From Chloroflexota bacterium (GTDB lineage: Bacteria; Chloroflexota; Anaerolineae; Ardenticatenales; Ardenticatenaceae), in NCBI GenBank assembly GCA_003520455.1, contig DOUV01000986.1, positions 1-5,618 on the forward strand: a stretch of DNA of 5,618 nt, read 5' to 3'. Positions within the stretch are counted from its first letter, which is position 1. Each line of letters starts with the position of its first letter. Positions 1 through 5,618 of the stretch are shown piece after piece. The position numbers and the translations under genes are program-made. The notes under the pieces were generated by a model. That model was not told where the DNA came from. It was given only the letters and a program-made list of their open reading frames with translations, and searched no databases.

Positions 1-60
1 GGGATGATGGGACCGGGACGAGGCGGGATGATGGGACCGGGACGAGGCGGGATGATGGGA
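1..60 (+). repeat. 24-bp perfect tandem repeat (2.5 copies) in the cytochrome linker
   Basis: Bases 1-24 and 25-48 are identical and 49-60 repeat the first 12 bases. The unit is 24 bp, so it keeps the reading frame and encodes G-MMGPGRG per copy. The copies do not differ even at silent positions, which points to recent expansion by slippage or recombination. The array may continue to the left of the window. Confidence 0.95.
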
Positions 61-402
61 GCCCAGCCGGGGCCGCCGCCGGCCGGCACTCCGGTTCCAA
101 GGGCCACCCCTGGCGGCAGCGCGACGGTCAGCTACCGCGAGGACATCCAGCCCATCTTCAACCGCTCGTGTGTGAACTGTCACGGCGGGCAGGCCGGACT
201 CTACCTGGACAGCTATGATCACGTGATGGCCGGCAGCGCCAGAGGCCCGGTCGTTATCCCCGGCGACCCCCAAGCCAGCGAACTCGTCCGGCGCATCACG
301 GGCGCGAGCCAACCACGGATGCCGCTGAATGGCCCTGCCTTGCCGGCAGTAGACATGAAGGCGATAGAGAGCTGGATCGCCGAGGGGGCGCCCAACAATT
401 AG
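1..402 (+). CDS. c-type cytochrome domain protein, C-terminal part (5' end outside window)
   Basis: The reading frame is open from the first base, so the true start and any signal peptide probably lie to the left; the ATG at base 4 is within a repeat and is unlikely to be the start. Counting from that Met, residues 1-20 are a Met/Gly/Arg-rich repeat (unit MMGPGRGG), 21-40 a Pro/Gly/Ala linker, and 43-132 a compact heme domain. The heme-attachment motif is C56-V-N-C59-H60, and Met106 (in RMPLNG) is a plausible distal ligand. The pattern DIQPIF..CxxCHG..GLYLDSYD...G..VIPGDP..SELVRRI...RMP...I.SWI..GA is typical of planctomycete-type cytochrome c domains (PSCyt1-like), which are exported and carry electrons or serve as fusion modules. 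The frame ends at TAG. No partner enzyme is visible, so the redox role is unknown. The domain call is secure; the full architecture is not. Confidence 0.86.
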   Translation, partial: GMMGPGRGGMMGPGRGGMMGAQPGPPPAGTPVPRATPGGSATVSYREDIQPIFNRSCVNCHGGQAGLYLDSYDHVMAGSARGPVVIPGDPQASELVRRITGASQPRMPLNGPALPAVDMKAIESWIAEGAPNN

Positions 403-581
403 CGAAAGGCTTTTCGGCGCAACGCAGCGGGGAGGCTTCGATGGATGGCATCGCGATTCTCAGGGGAACCGTTTTGCCCAGTTGCAGCCCTTCTCTGCTC
501 GCGATGAAGTGATGCGGCGTCTAGAGAACCATTGCTTTCATCGGCTTGGGCTCGCTCTCTTCGGAACATCTTGTCACACAG

Positions 582-589
582 GGAGGTGA
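582..589 (+). promoter_or_regulatory. Shine-Dalgarno site of the PrsW-like gene
   Basis: GGAGGTGA is a full complement to the usual 16S rRNA 3' end and ends 6 bases before the GTG at 596. It fixes that GTG as the start, even though no ATG lies nearby. Confidence 0.85.
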
Positions 590-595
590 CGTACG

Positions 596-1462
596 GTGGC
601 ACAAGAAGCATCAATCCAACAATCACAGGCCAATTTGAGACAGACCAACTCCTGGTGGCGGGTATTACTGATTGCTCTGGTGCTCTATTTGCTGGGAATC
701 GCTGTCTTGATCCTCACCGGCAATCCCAACCTCTTCCCGACTGTCGTGATGTTGGGTAGTTTTATGGTCCCGGCGACCTATGTTGCCTTTTTTTATGAGC
801 GGCGGCACCTCAGCCAACTCACACTTCCAACCACGCTCAAGAGTTTCTTTTATGGTGGCGTGCTCGGTGTCTTCGCGGCAGCCCTGTTAGAGCCGCTTTT
901 TATCCGCCAACTGGATTTCGCCACTGTCTTTGTGGTCGGCCTGATCGAGGAGTTCGCCAAGATTCTCGGCGTGCTGGTTATCGCCCGGCGCCGGCAACAC
1001 GACTCGGAAATGGATGGGTTGATCCTCGGCGCAGCGGCTGGAATGGGGTTTGCGGCTCTCGAGAGTACTGGCTATGCCTTTAGCGCTTTTCTTCAGAGCG
1101 GCGGGAATCTATCGCTGACGGTCGCCCTGACATTGCTGCGCGGGCTGCTCTCGCCTCTGGGACATGGGACCTGGACCGCAATCCTGGCAAGCGTCCTGTT
1201 TCGCGAGAGCCAGGCCGGTCACTTCCGCATCGACCGCAAGGTAGTGGGCGCCTATTTGATTGTCTCGATCCTGCACGGGCTCTGGGATGCGATCCCTGCG
1301 GTTATGACGACGCTCGTCTTGCCAGGGCTGGACATTTTGATAGGACAATCGATCGTGGGCGGCGCCGGCCTTTACATTCTATGGCGGCGCTGGCGAGAGG
1401 CAAAACGCCTGCAGATGTCTCGGATCGCGATCTCGGCAGCGGGCGAATACGGGGAGTGGTAG
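596..1462 (+). CDS. PrsW-family intramembrane metalloprotease (288 aa)
   Basis: This is a polytopic membrane protein with about eight hydrophobic segments, the first at residues 22-41. The family hallmarks are present in order: E118-E119-F-A-K122 (the EExxK motif), D140-GLILGAAAGMGFAALES-157, H190 in GHGTWTAI, and H227-GLWD231. The Glu pair and the two His-containing motifs are the proposed metal and catalytic positions of PrsW-type proteases, which belong to the wider CPBP/ABI-like membrane protease group. Bacillus subtilis PrsW starts degradation of the anti-sigma factor RsiW; the substrate here is unknown and no sigma/anti-sigma pair lies in the window. The GTG start is supported by a strong Shine-Dalgarno. 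At 288 aa it is longer than B. subtilis PrsW, with a charged C-terminal tail after the last helix (about residue 265). It stands alone, with 193 bp upstream and over 500 bp of gene-free DNA downstream. Family assignment is strong; the biological role is open. Confidence 0.93.
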   Translation: MAQEASIQQSQANLRQTNSWWRVLLIALVLYLLGIAVLILTGNPNLFPTVVMLGSFMVPATYVAFFYERRHLSQLTLPTTLKSFFYGGVLGVFAAALLEPLFIRQLDFATVFVVGLIEEFAKILGVLVIARRRQHDSEMDGLILGAAAGMGFAALESTGYAFSAFLQSGGNLSLTVALTLLRGLLSPLGHGTWTAILASVLFRESQAGHFRIDRKVVGAYLIVSILHGLWDAIPAVMTTLVLPGLDILIGQSIVGGAGLYILWRRWREAKRLQMSRIAISAAGEYGEW

Positions 1463-1823
1463 ACGTCTCGAGCTCGCGATGGAGCAGAAAATAGCCGGGA
1501 CCCGACGCCATGACGGGCAAACTGGCAACGGGAGATTGAGGGCGGTTATCTATACGGGCGACTGGCAACTCTTGCCCACACACCGGTTGTGCACGCGACG
1601 CTCGCACGGACGCCACCCGAAGAAGGAAAGCCTTGCCGCAAGCTGGGCCCGTCATGTCCGGGCAGCCGACGGGACGGGCCGCCCGCCTCGTCCGGATCTG
1701 CGTGTGCATCTCATCATCGGCCTGGCCGTTGGCTGGGAGCAGAGGCTATGCCGGGTTGGTTGATTCGCGGCGAGGTAGGGCTGTGCAGGCGGTAGCACCG
1801 CAGCATTGGTCACCCACGAGGAC

Positions 1824-1870
1824 GCATGCCCATCCGTTGGCGCGCATTCGGACCAACGGGTGGGCGATGC
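1824..1870 (+). terminator. long hairpin, possible terminator or structured RNA element
   Basis: Left arm 1824-1840 pairs with right arm 1853-1870 across a 12-base loop (1841-1852). The inner 13 pairs (GCCCATCCGTTGG with CCAACGGGTGGGC) are complete except for one T-G wobble. Four more pairs (GCAT/ATGC) follow beyond a single bulged G at 1866. The + strand then reads CTTTCCTCGTT, a poor but T-rich tract. It lies about 360 bp past the PrsW-like stop, far for that gene's own terminator, so it could instead end an unseen transcript or form a structured RNA element. It is much longer than chance stems in this GC-rich DNA. Confidence 0.4.
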
Positions 1871-1964
1871 CTTTCCTCGTTGCCAGCACTCTGTCCGGAG
1901 CACCAACATAAGGTAGTCATAAGCTTTTCTGTGGTTCATCATAAAGACACAGCCGGCTCCGGTC

Positions 1965-1973
1965 TGCTATGCT
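1965..1973 (+). promoter_or_regulatory. possible extended -10 promoter for the HEAT-repeat gene
   Basis: TGCTATGCT fits an extended -10 element (TGn plus TATGCT, 4 of 6 matches to TATAAT). A weak -35-like AAGACA lies at 1944-1949 with an 18-base spacer. The segment is locally AT-richer than its surroundings and sits just upstream of the next gene. This is a pattern match only. Confidence 0.33.
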
Positions 1974-2043
1974 AAAGGTAGTTCAGAGTTAATCATTGAA
2001 CAAACGACGACAGGATGATGGCTGCGAGGGAACAGTGACAACC

Positions 2044-2451
2044 ATGAAATCAGAGCTGGAAGCATTGACCGTATTGGACGACAGGGATCTTGACGCGATG
2101 GCACGGGAAAAGGCCGTCCATTATCTCGAGCACAAGGCCAGCCAAACAAGCATTGAACGCCTGGTTCAGGCACTAGAAGACGAGAGTTTCGGAGTGCGTT
2201 GGGCTGCCGCCGAGGCCCTTTCGAAGATTGGAGAAGCGGCCCTCCCGGCCCTGCTGAACGCATTGATCAACAAAGCCGATCACCACTGGCTGCGGGAAGG
2301 GGCCTATCACGTACTGTACTGCAACAGCAGTCCCCGAGTGCAGGAAGAGGCGACGCAATTGCGACAAGCATTGGTGGGACCCGCTGCCGATCTTACCGTA
2401 CCGGTGGAGGCGTTTCTACTCCTGGGAGCGCTTCAGGGGGCAAGACCATAA
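2044..2451 (+). CDS. small HEAT-repeat protein (about 135 aa)
   Basis: The protein is an almost entirely helical scaffold-type sequence. The clearest HEAT unit is DESFGVRWAAAEALSKIGEAALPALLNAL (written in parts: DESFGVRWAAAEAL, then SKIGEAALPALLNAL), preceded by a weaker helical pair (AREKAVHYLEHK / TSIERLVQALE) and followed by WLREGAYHVLYC and VQEEATQLRQAL, giving roughly three to four degenerate repeats of the PBS-lyase-like type. Such repeats bind partner proteins and have no catalytic motif. There is no signal peptide or membrane segment, so it is probably cytoplasmic. The start is uncertain: the ATG at 2044 is chosen, but an in-frame GTG at 2035 (with GAGGG four bases upstream) and a TTG at 1996 are alternatives. 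The gene ends at TAA and is flanked by long spacers on both sides, so no partner can be inferred. The family is fairly certain; the function is unknown. Confidence 0.83.
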   Translation: MKSELEALTVLDDRDLDAMAREKAVHYLEHKASQTSIERLVQALEDESFGVRWAAAEALSKIGEAALPALLNALINKADHHWLREGAYHVLYCNSSPRVQEEATQLRQALVGPAADLTVPVEAFLLLGALQGARP

Positions 2452-2770
2452 GTGGCGTACGAGGAGAAGCTGCGGACACACCAGGCAAGATCCCCAGGCT
2501 TATCCTCGAGGAGGTTCTGTGCCCACGACTCACGAATTCAGGCAACAATTTGGTGGCGCCATAGGCCCCCGGGCATATTCCTGGGGCGGATGTCGCGGAA
2601 CGGAATTTGCTCGACATTTTATGTACATACATGGCGAGACGCGATCCTCGCCACGAGGAGAAATTTTACGGATCCAGTGAACAATCGAGAGTTGGTTTGG
2701 GGCTTCTGCTACGCACGAAGCTTGCTGATCAGAAAATCAAGTACGATAGAAGTGTGGAAAGGAGACGATT
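2452..2770. other. 319-bp spacer before the transporter gene
   Basis: No supported gene lies here; the open frames crossing it run into the transporter gene out of frame. It contains a small imperfect hairpin (GCCCC at 2565-2569 with GGGGC at 2583-2587), a 10-bp perfect palindrome TATGTACATA at 2620-2629 in an AT-rich patch, and the transporter ribosome binding site at its end. The palindrome could be an operator half or promoter element, but only one copy is present and no regulator is visible. A -35/-10 pair could not be placed convincingly. Confidence 0.5.
2758..2765 (+). promoter_or_regulatory. Shine-Dalgarno site of the acetate-transporter-like gene
   Basis: AAAGGAGA ends five bases before the ATG at 2771 and settles that start codon. 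Confidence 0.8.
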
Positions 2771-3460
2771 ATGTCTGCTATACCCAAAGAGGTAGAAACA
2801 AACCCACCGGCGCAAGTCTTCTTGCAGCCGATTGCAGCACCATCGATCCTCGGGCTCTTCGGTTTTGCCGGTGCGACCTTCATCGTCGCCACACACATGG
2901 CCGGCTGGTACGGAGACGCGACGACGCCATTGTACCTCTTCCCATTTGCCGCCTTTTTCGGCGGCCTCGCTCAGTTTCTAGCCGGCATGTGGGCGTATAA
3001 GGCCCGCGACGGGCTCGCGACGGCCATGCATGGTATGTGGGGGGCGTTCTGGATGGCCTATGGCGTCCTCTTCCTCCTCTTCGCCACCGGTACGCTGACC
3101 CAGCCAACAGGCGCCTTCCCGGCGCTCGGCTTCTGGTTCATCGTCCTCGCCGCGATTACCTGGGTCGGTATGTGGGCGGCCTTTGCTGAGAACCTGGCAC
3201 TCGTCGTGGTGCTCGGCTTCCTCGCTTTGGGCGCCACCCTCGCGGCCATCGCGGAACTGGGTGGCAATGCACCCTTGACAGTGCTCGCGGGGTGGTCGTT
3301 CATCATCTCCGCGGTCTGCGCCTGGTACACCGCCAGTGCGCTGATGCTTGAGTCTACGTTCGAGCGCCCAGTTCTGCCGCTCGGGAAGTTCGAGCATGCC
3401 AAGGAGGAGCCAAAGGTAGCCATCGGCATTGGCGAGCCCGGCGTCATGCATGGTCAATAA
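2771..3460 (+). CDS. GPR1/FUN34/YaaH (SatP-like) acetate/monocarboxylate transporter (229 aa)
   Basis: This is an inner-membrane protein with six predicted helices at about residues 24-42, 53-75, 86-107, 118-137, 141-161 and 168-192. Family features are GLFGFA after helix 1 begins, FFGGLAQFLAGMW at 62-74, and GAFWMAYG at 91-98, matching the conserved FxGGxxQxxAGMW and GAFWxxYG blocks of acetate/succinate-proton symporters such as E. coli SatP and yeast Ato proteins. The family signature NPAPLGL is altered here to APSILGL (residues 23-29), losing the Asn and second Pro, and the usual Glu after GMW is Ala75. The hydrophilic N-terminus (1-20) and C-terminal tail (after 195) make it longer than SatP (188 aa). 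The start is an ATG with a good ribosome binding site. It likely imports acetate or a related short acid, but the altered motif leaves the substrate uncertain. It appears monocistronic, with a hairpin downstream. Confidence 0.92.
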   Translation: MSAIPKEVETNPPAQVFLQPIAAPSILGLFGFAGATFIVATHMAGWYGDATTPLYLFPFAAFFGGLAQFLAGMWAYKARDGLATAMHGMWGAFWMAYGVLFLLFATGTLTQPTGAFPALGFWFIVLAAITWVGMWAAFAENLALVVVLGFLALGATLAAIAELGGNAPLTVLAGWSFIISAVCAWYTASALMLESTFERPVLPLGKFEHAKEEPKVAIGIGEPGVMHGQ

Positions 3461-3581
3461 GCCGGCGCGCCAGGTGTCGTGGTGCGTGGCGAAGCCCACA
3501 AGGAACGCGCGTACCGTGACATAGTCAGACGCCACGGAAGTCTCGTGCGTCAACCCTGCTGCCAGGTGCAACAGGGCAGAG

Positions 3582-3613
3582 GGCGCCCCCGCTCGACGAG
3601 GAGCGGGGGCGCC
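3582..3613 (+). terminator. perfect 13-bp GC-rich hairpin, probable terminator after the transporter
   Basis: GGCGCCCCCGCTC (3582-3594) pairs perfectly with GAGCGGGGGCGCC (3601-3613) around the six-base loop GACGAG. It lies about 120 bp past the transporter stop and 85 bp before the next gene. The following T-run is only three bases (3619-3621), so termination may be weak or may work without a classic U-tract. Stem length and position make an end-of-transcript role the best reading; a leader structure for the lipid-kinase gene is the alternative. Confidence 0.55.
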
Positions 3614-3698
3614 TCGAGTTTCGGAGATAGCCTGCATGGCGACTCCGGCGTCTATGAGCTGAGTAAAAGCTCTCCCTCCATCTCTGCTCAATATCTTA

Positions 3699-4469
3699 GT
3701 GGACAAGAGAGAAGCAGTGCAAGCAGCCCTCATCTTTAACCCGGCCGCCGGGCGGCGGGAGGCGCATGGACACGTGCGCGAGATTGCCGACCAGCTCGTC
3801 GAACGAGGCTGGACGGTGGAGTGGCACGAAAGAGCGCCGCAGATCAGCGCCACGGATCTTGCTCGTCAAGCGGTCGTGGCCGGTGCCGAGGTGGTGATTG
3901 CCGCCGGTGGCGACGGCACGGTCAATGCTGTTTTGAAGCTCAAGAAACGCATTGGGAACCTGGCCTATGTCTGGACGGCACTCCACGAGGCGATCAGGTA
4001 TCGCGGGGCGCGAGTGAGTGTCGCCGTGGATGGGCGGGAGATCCAGCGAGACGCATGGCTGATCATGGTGAGCAATTTCAGGCTCGACGCCCAGTCGCTG
4101 CTCCGAGGGCCGGTTGAGGGAGTCTCAGCTGTGACCGATGGGCTCCTTGATGTTGCTATCTTCACAGGCCGGACCATCTCCCAGATCCTCCCTCGTCTTC
4201 TCCTCCAACTGGCGAGCAGGGTTGGGGGCCGCCTCACAACCGAGCCGGAGGTGGAGGTGTTGCGGGGCAAAGAAGTGAGCATTCGGTCGAGCCGGGCGCT
4301 GCCCGTGCAGGCCGACGGCGAACCGATCGGCGAGACGCCGATGACGTTCACCGTCGTCCCGCGAGCGTTCCACATCATCGTTCCGCCGGAGATTGCGGCG
4401 AGGGCCAGGGAAGCACCCACCCGATCCTGGCGCCCTGCTGGCGGTGAGGCTTCCACCAAGAAACCGTGA
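3699..4469 (+). CDS. YegS/BmrU-family lipid kinase, internally shortened (256 aa)
   Basis: This family phosphorylates diacylglycerol or related lipids with ATP at the membrane. Seen here: the N-terminal nucleotide-binding part with LIFNPAAGRR (11-20) and GGDGTVN (70-76), then the C-terminal domain with LKKRIGNLAYVWTAL (81-95), VDGREI, VSNF (124-127), DGLLDVAIFTG (147-157), VQADGEPIG (203-211) and VVPRAFHIIVPP. In usual members about 75-80 residues lie between GGDGTVNEV and LK.R.G.LAY, including the PLGTxNDFA-type motif and the strands joining the two domains. Here they are absent and the frame is kept, so the protein may be inactive or this may be an assembly error. A polar tail (about 234-256) follows the core. 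The start is unsure: GTG at 3699 lacks a clear Shine-Dalgarno, and GTG at 3717 would put the start at the usual distance from NPAAG. The frame is closed upstream by TGA at 3660. Family is clear; activity is doubtful. Confidence 0.85.
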   Translation: MDKREAVQAALIFNPAAGRREAHGHVREIADQLVERGWTVEWHERAPQISATDLARQAVVAGAEVVIAAGGDGTVNAVLKLKKRIGNLAYVWTALHEAIRYRGARVSVAVDGREIQRDAWLIMVSNFRLDAQSLLRGPVEGVSAVTDGLLDVAIFTGRTISQILPRLLLQLASRVGGRLTTEPEVEVLRGKEVSIRSSRALPVQADGEPIGETPMTFTVVPRAFHIIVPPEIAARAREAPTRSWRPAGGEASTKKP

Positions 4470-5187
4470 CGGATGGAGGGCTTGCGTGGATGCGCGCGCA
4501 AATCAGGCAGCGGAAATGCTCGAGGCGCCGAGCACTTATTTTGCGCCGGTGTCATGCAGCCGAGCGGGCACGTCAATCTGCCGGACCGGCTCGAGGGCGG
4601 CCGGATGGTGCTGACGCGCGCGGGGAACATCCGGGAGAGGCGGCTGAGGCCACGCCGGGTGGGCGCATGCTCGGCGGTGAGAAGAGCTTTCCGCCGGCCT
4701 GGCGCCCTCGAACGCGACCAGGCCTGGATGGATCAGTTTGGGCCTCACAGGTAGAAATCTGAAGCGACAGCAGGATCAAAGGGAGTGCGGGAGTAGAACC
4801 AGGGCACAGTTTTTGCTTGCCTTGCGACGATGCGGAGGCTCCGGCAGACTGTTCCGAATCTCCACTGTTGGAGAGAGAAGGAGCGTCGCGAGCCGAAGAA
4901 GAATCTATCGACCATGGTGAGCATGCGGGTGCTCAACAATCTTTGTGCTGGTTGGCTGCAGCGCCGCGACCCCGACCCGGGCCTCGGCCACAGCCAATCC
5001 ACACCTCAGCACCACCCACCCCTTGCACCAAAGCTGATCACAATCGCTTTCCCGCGCGGTCCGACCGGCATAGGGGAACAAACCTTCACCGACCGAACCT
5101 ACTCTGTTCGGCGCAACCATTTGACGCCTCGTTCCACGAGCTCGTCCACATGGTGCGCAGGTCAGAGCATCGAGAGGAGACAGGCAC
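4470..5187. other. 718-bp gene-free region upstream of nuoA
   Basis: Overlapping open frames of 60-130 codons run on both strands, but none shows a known domain, a hydrophobic or periodic pattern, or a supporting ribosome binding site, and two of the longer ones run into nuoA out of frame. Visible structure is limited to small palindromes (CCAGGCCTGG at 4718-4727), a 6-bp stem TGAGCA/TGCTCA at 4918-4935, and CTCGT/ACGAG at 5128-5140. A TTGACG at 5121-5126 resembles a -35 box but has no matching -10 at normal spacing. The region probably holds the nuo operon promoter and leader, and possibly remnants of a lost gene, but I cannot point to either directly. Confidence 0.5.
5173..5180 (+). promoter_or_regulatory. 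Shine-Dalgarno site of nuoA
   Basis: AGAGGAGA ends seven bases before the GTG at 5188 and supports this non-ATG start. Confidence 0.8.
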
Positions 5188-5601
5188 GTGGACCCGCCGA
5201 CTCTGAACCCAGTTGCCCTTTGGCCTTTGGTCGTTTACTTCGCCCTGGTTCTTGTCGTCGTTACGGGCATGTTGGGGTTGTCATATCTCTTGGGGCAGCG
5301 CCACAGAGCGCCCGCCACGGGCGAACCGTATGAATCGGGTATTGTGTCAACCGGCTCCGCCCGGGTGCGCTTCGATGCCAAGTTCTACCTGGTCGCGATG
5401 TTCTTCGTGGTCTTCGACTTAGAGGCCATGTTCATCTTTGCCTGGGCCATCGCGCTGCGTGAGGTGGGGTGGGCCGGATACATCGAGATCCTGATCTTCA
5501 TCGGCATCCTCGTCGCGGCGCTGATCTATGTCTGGCGGCTGGGAGCGTTGGATTGGGGCGACATCCGGCGGAGAATGTCCGGAAGGCAGCCCGGCGGTTG
5601 A
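5188..5601 (+). CDS. nuoA: NADH-quinone oxidoreductase subunit A (NuoA, 137 aa)
   Basis: NuoA is a small membrane subunit of respiratory complex I, homologous to mitochondrial ND3; it sits at the junction of the membrane and peripheral arms near the quinone site. Three helices are evident at about residues 11-35, 66-90 and 98-116. Hallmarks are PYESG (47-51) opening the loop, RFDAKFYLVAMFFVVFDLEAMFIFAWA (read in parts: RFDAKFYLVA 61-70, then MFFVVFDLEA 71-80) with conserved D77 and E79, and GALDWG (119-124) near the end. The loop Cys seen in mitochondrial ND3 is Ser50 here, which is common in bacteria. Length matches bacterial NuoA with an extra N-terminal stretch. GTG start with a good ribosome binding site; stop TGA. 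NuoA is normally the first gene of the nuo operon, so nuoB is expected just right of the window; only 17 bases follow the stop. The long gene-free stretch upstream agrees with an operon start here. Confidence 0.97.
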   Translation: MDPPTLNPVALWPLVVYFALVLVVVTGMLGLSYLLGQRHRAPATGEPYESGIVSTGSARVRFDAKFYLVAMFFVVFDLEAMFIFAWAIALREVGWAGYIEILIFIGILVAALIYVWRLGALDWGDIRRRMSGRQPGG

Positions 5602-5618
5602 AACCGCGGCTGGGGGCC

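Larger units (their letters stand above)
1463..1995. other. gene-free spacer between the PrsW-like and HEAT-repeat genes
   Basis: Several open frames of 70-135 codons cross this stretch on both strands. Their translations are rich in Arg, Pro, Ser and Cys, show no recognisable domain, overlap one another and lack good ribosome binding sites, so I do not call them. What can be seen is a long imperfect hairpin at 1824-1870, a weaker 8-bp stem (1646-1653 with 1673-1680), a 9-bp direct repeat ACTGGCAAC (about 1520 and 1562), and an AT-richer segment from about 1910 with a promoter-like sequence. It may be a decayed gene or a long untranslated or regulatory region; the sequence alone does not decide. 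Confidence 0.5.

Noticed and set aside
403..416. CGAAA/TTTCG hairpin just after the cytochrome stop
   Set aside because: Only five base pairs with no following T-run; too weak to call a terminator.
2631..2795. Possible small basic protein beginning MARRDPRHEEKFYG
   Set aside because: No ribosome binding site before its ATG, it overlaps the start of the transporter, and the sequence is not recognisable.
2452..3000. Plus-strand frame starting right after the HEAT gene stop
   Set aside because: It runs out of frame deep into the transporter gene and shows no domain; no ribosome binding site at its GTG.
2978..3853. Long minus-strand open frame (291 codons) opposite the transporter and the lipid-kinase start
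   Set aside because: It lies antisense to two convincing genes; its translation is Arg/Gly/Ser-rich, with no domain or ribosome binding site. It reflects GC-rich codon bias.
3965..4630. Minus-strand open frame (221 codons) opposite the lipid kinase
   Set aside because: Shadow of the kinase gene, with low-complexity Ser/Arg/Pro-rich translation and no recognisable motif.
4790..4870. Minus-strand GGTTCTACTCC resembling a tRNA T-arm
   Set aside because: The loop base pattern is wrong and no acceptor stem, D-arm or anticodon arm can be formed around it.
5121..5126. TTGACG as a -35 box for the nuo operon
   Set aside because: No acceptable -10 hexamer at 16-19 bases downstream, so the match alone is not enough.
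5594..5607. GCGGTT/AACCGC inverted repeat over the nuoA stop
   Set aside because: A loop of only two bases leaves about five usable pairs; expected by chance and nuoB should follow directly.

Overview
The window looks like part of a bacterial chromosome with fairly high GC. It carries six protein-coding genes, all on the + strand, separated by unusually long spacers of about 190 to 720 bp. Genes fill only about 63% of the sequence. The mix (a short c-type cytochrome of the planctomycete-cytochrome type, a PrsW-like membrane protease, a HEAT-repeat protein, an acetate-transporter homologue, a YegS/BmrU-type lipid kinase and NuoA) suits a respiring Gram-negative or deep-branching environmental lineage such as Methylomirabilota/Rokubacteria, Nitrospirota or Chloroflexota. 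That placement is an impression from the protein sequences, not a demonstrated assignment. I see no rRNA, tRNA, CRISPR array, transposase or phage gene.

Layout from left to right: (1) the C-terminal part of a secreted or periplasmic mono-heme cytochrome, whose start lies left of the window. Its Met/Gly/Arg-rich linker is encoded by a perfect 24-bp tandem repeat at the window edge. (2) A PrsW-family intramembrane protease gene with a GTG start and a near-ideal Shine-Dalgarno. (3) About 530-580 bp without a convincing gene, holding a long imperfect hairpin and a possible extended -10 promoter. (4) A small HEAT-repeat protein. (5) A 319-bp spacer. (6) A GPR1/FUN34/YaaH (SatP-like) transporter followed by a 13-bp perfect GC-rich hairpin. 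(7) A YegS/BmrU-family lipid kinase that appears to have lost about 75-80 residues in frame from the middle of its catalytic fold. (8) About 718 bp without a recognisable gene. (9) nuoA, which probably opens a nuo (respiratory complex I) operon continuing to the right.

The long spacers and intervening hairpins argue that the genes are mostly separate transcription units, not one pathway. The nearest thing to a functional theme is energy metabolism: a cytochrome, monocarboxylate uptake and the start of complex I. I did not find a convincing new multi-gene system. The observations most worth checking are the internally shortened lipid kinase, the exact tandem repeat in the cytochrome linker, and the structured gene-free spacers.
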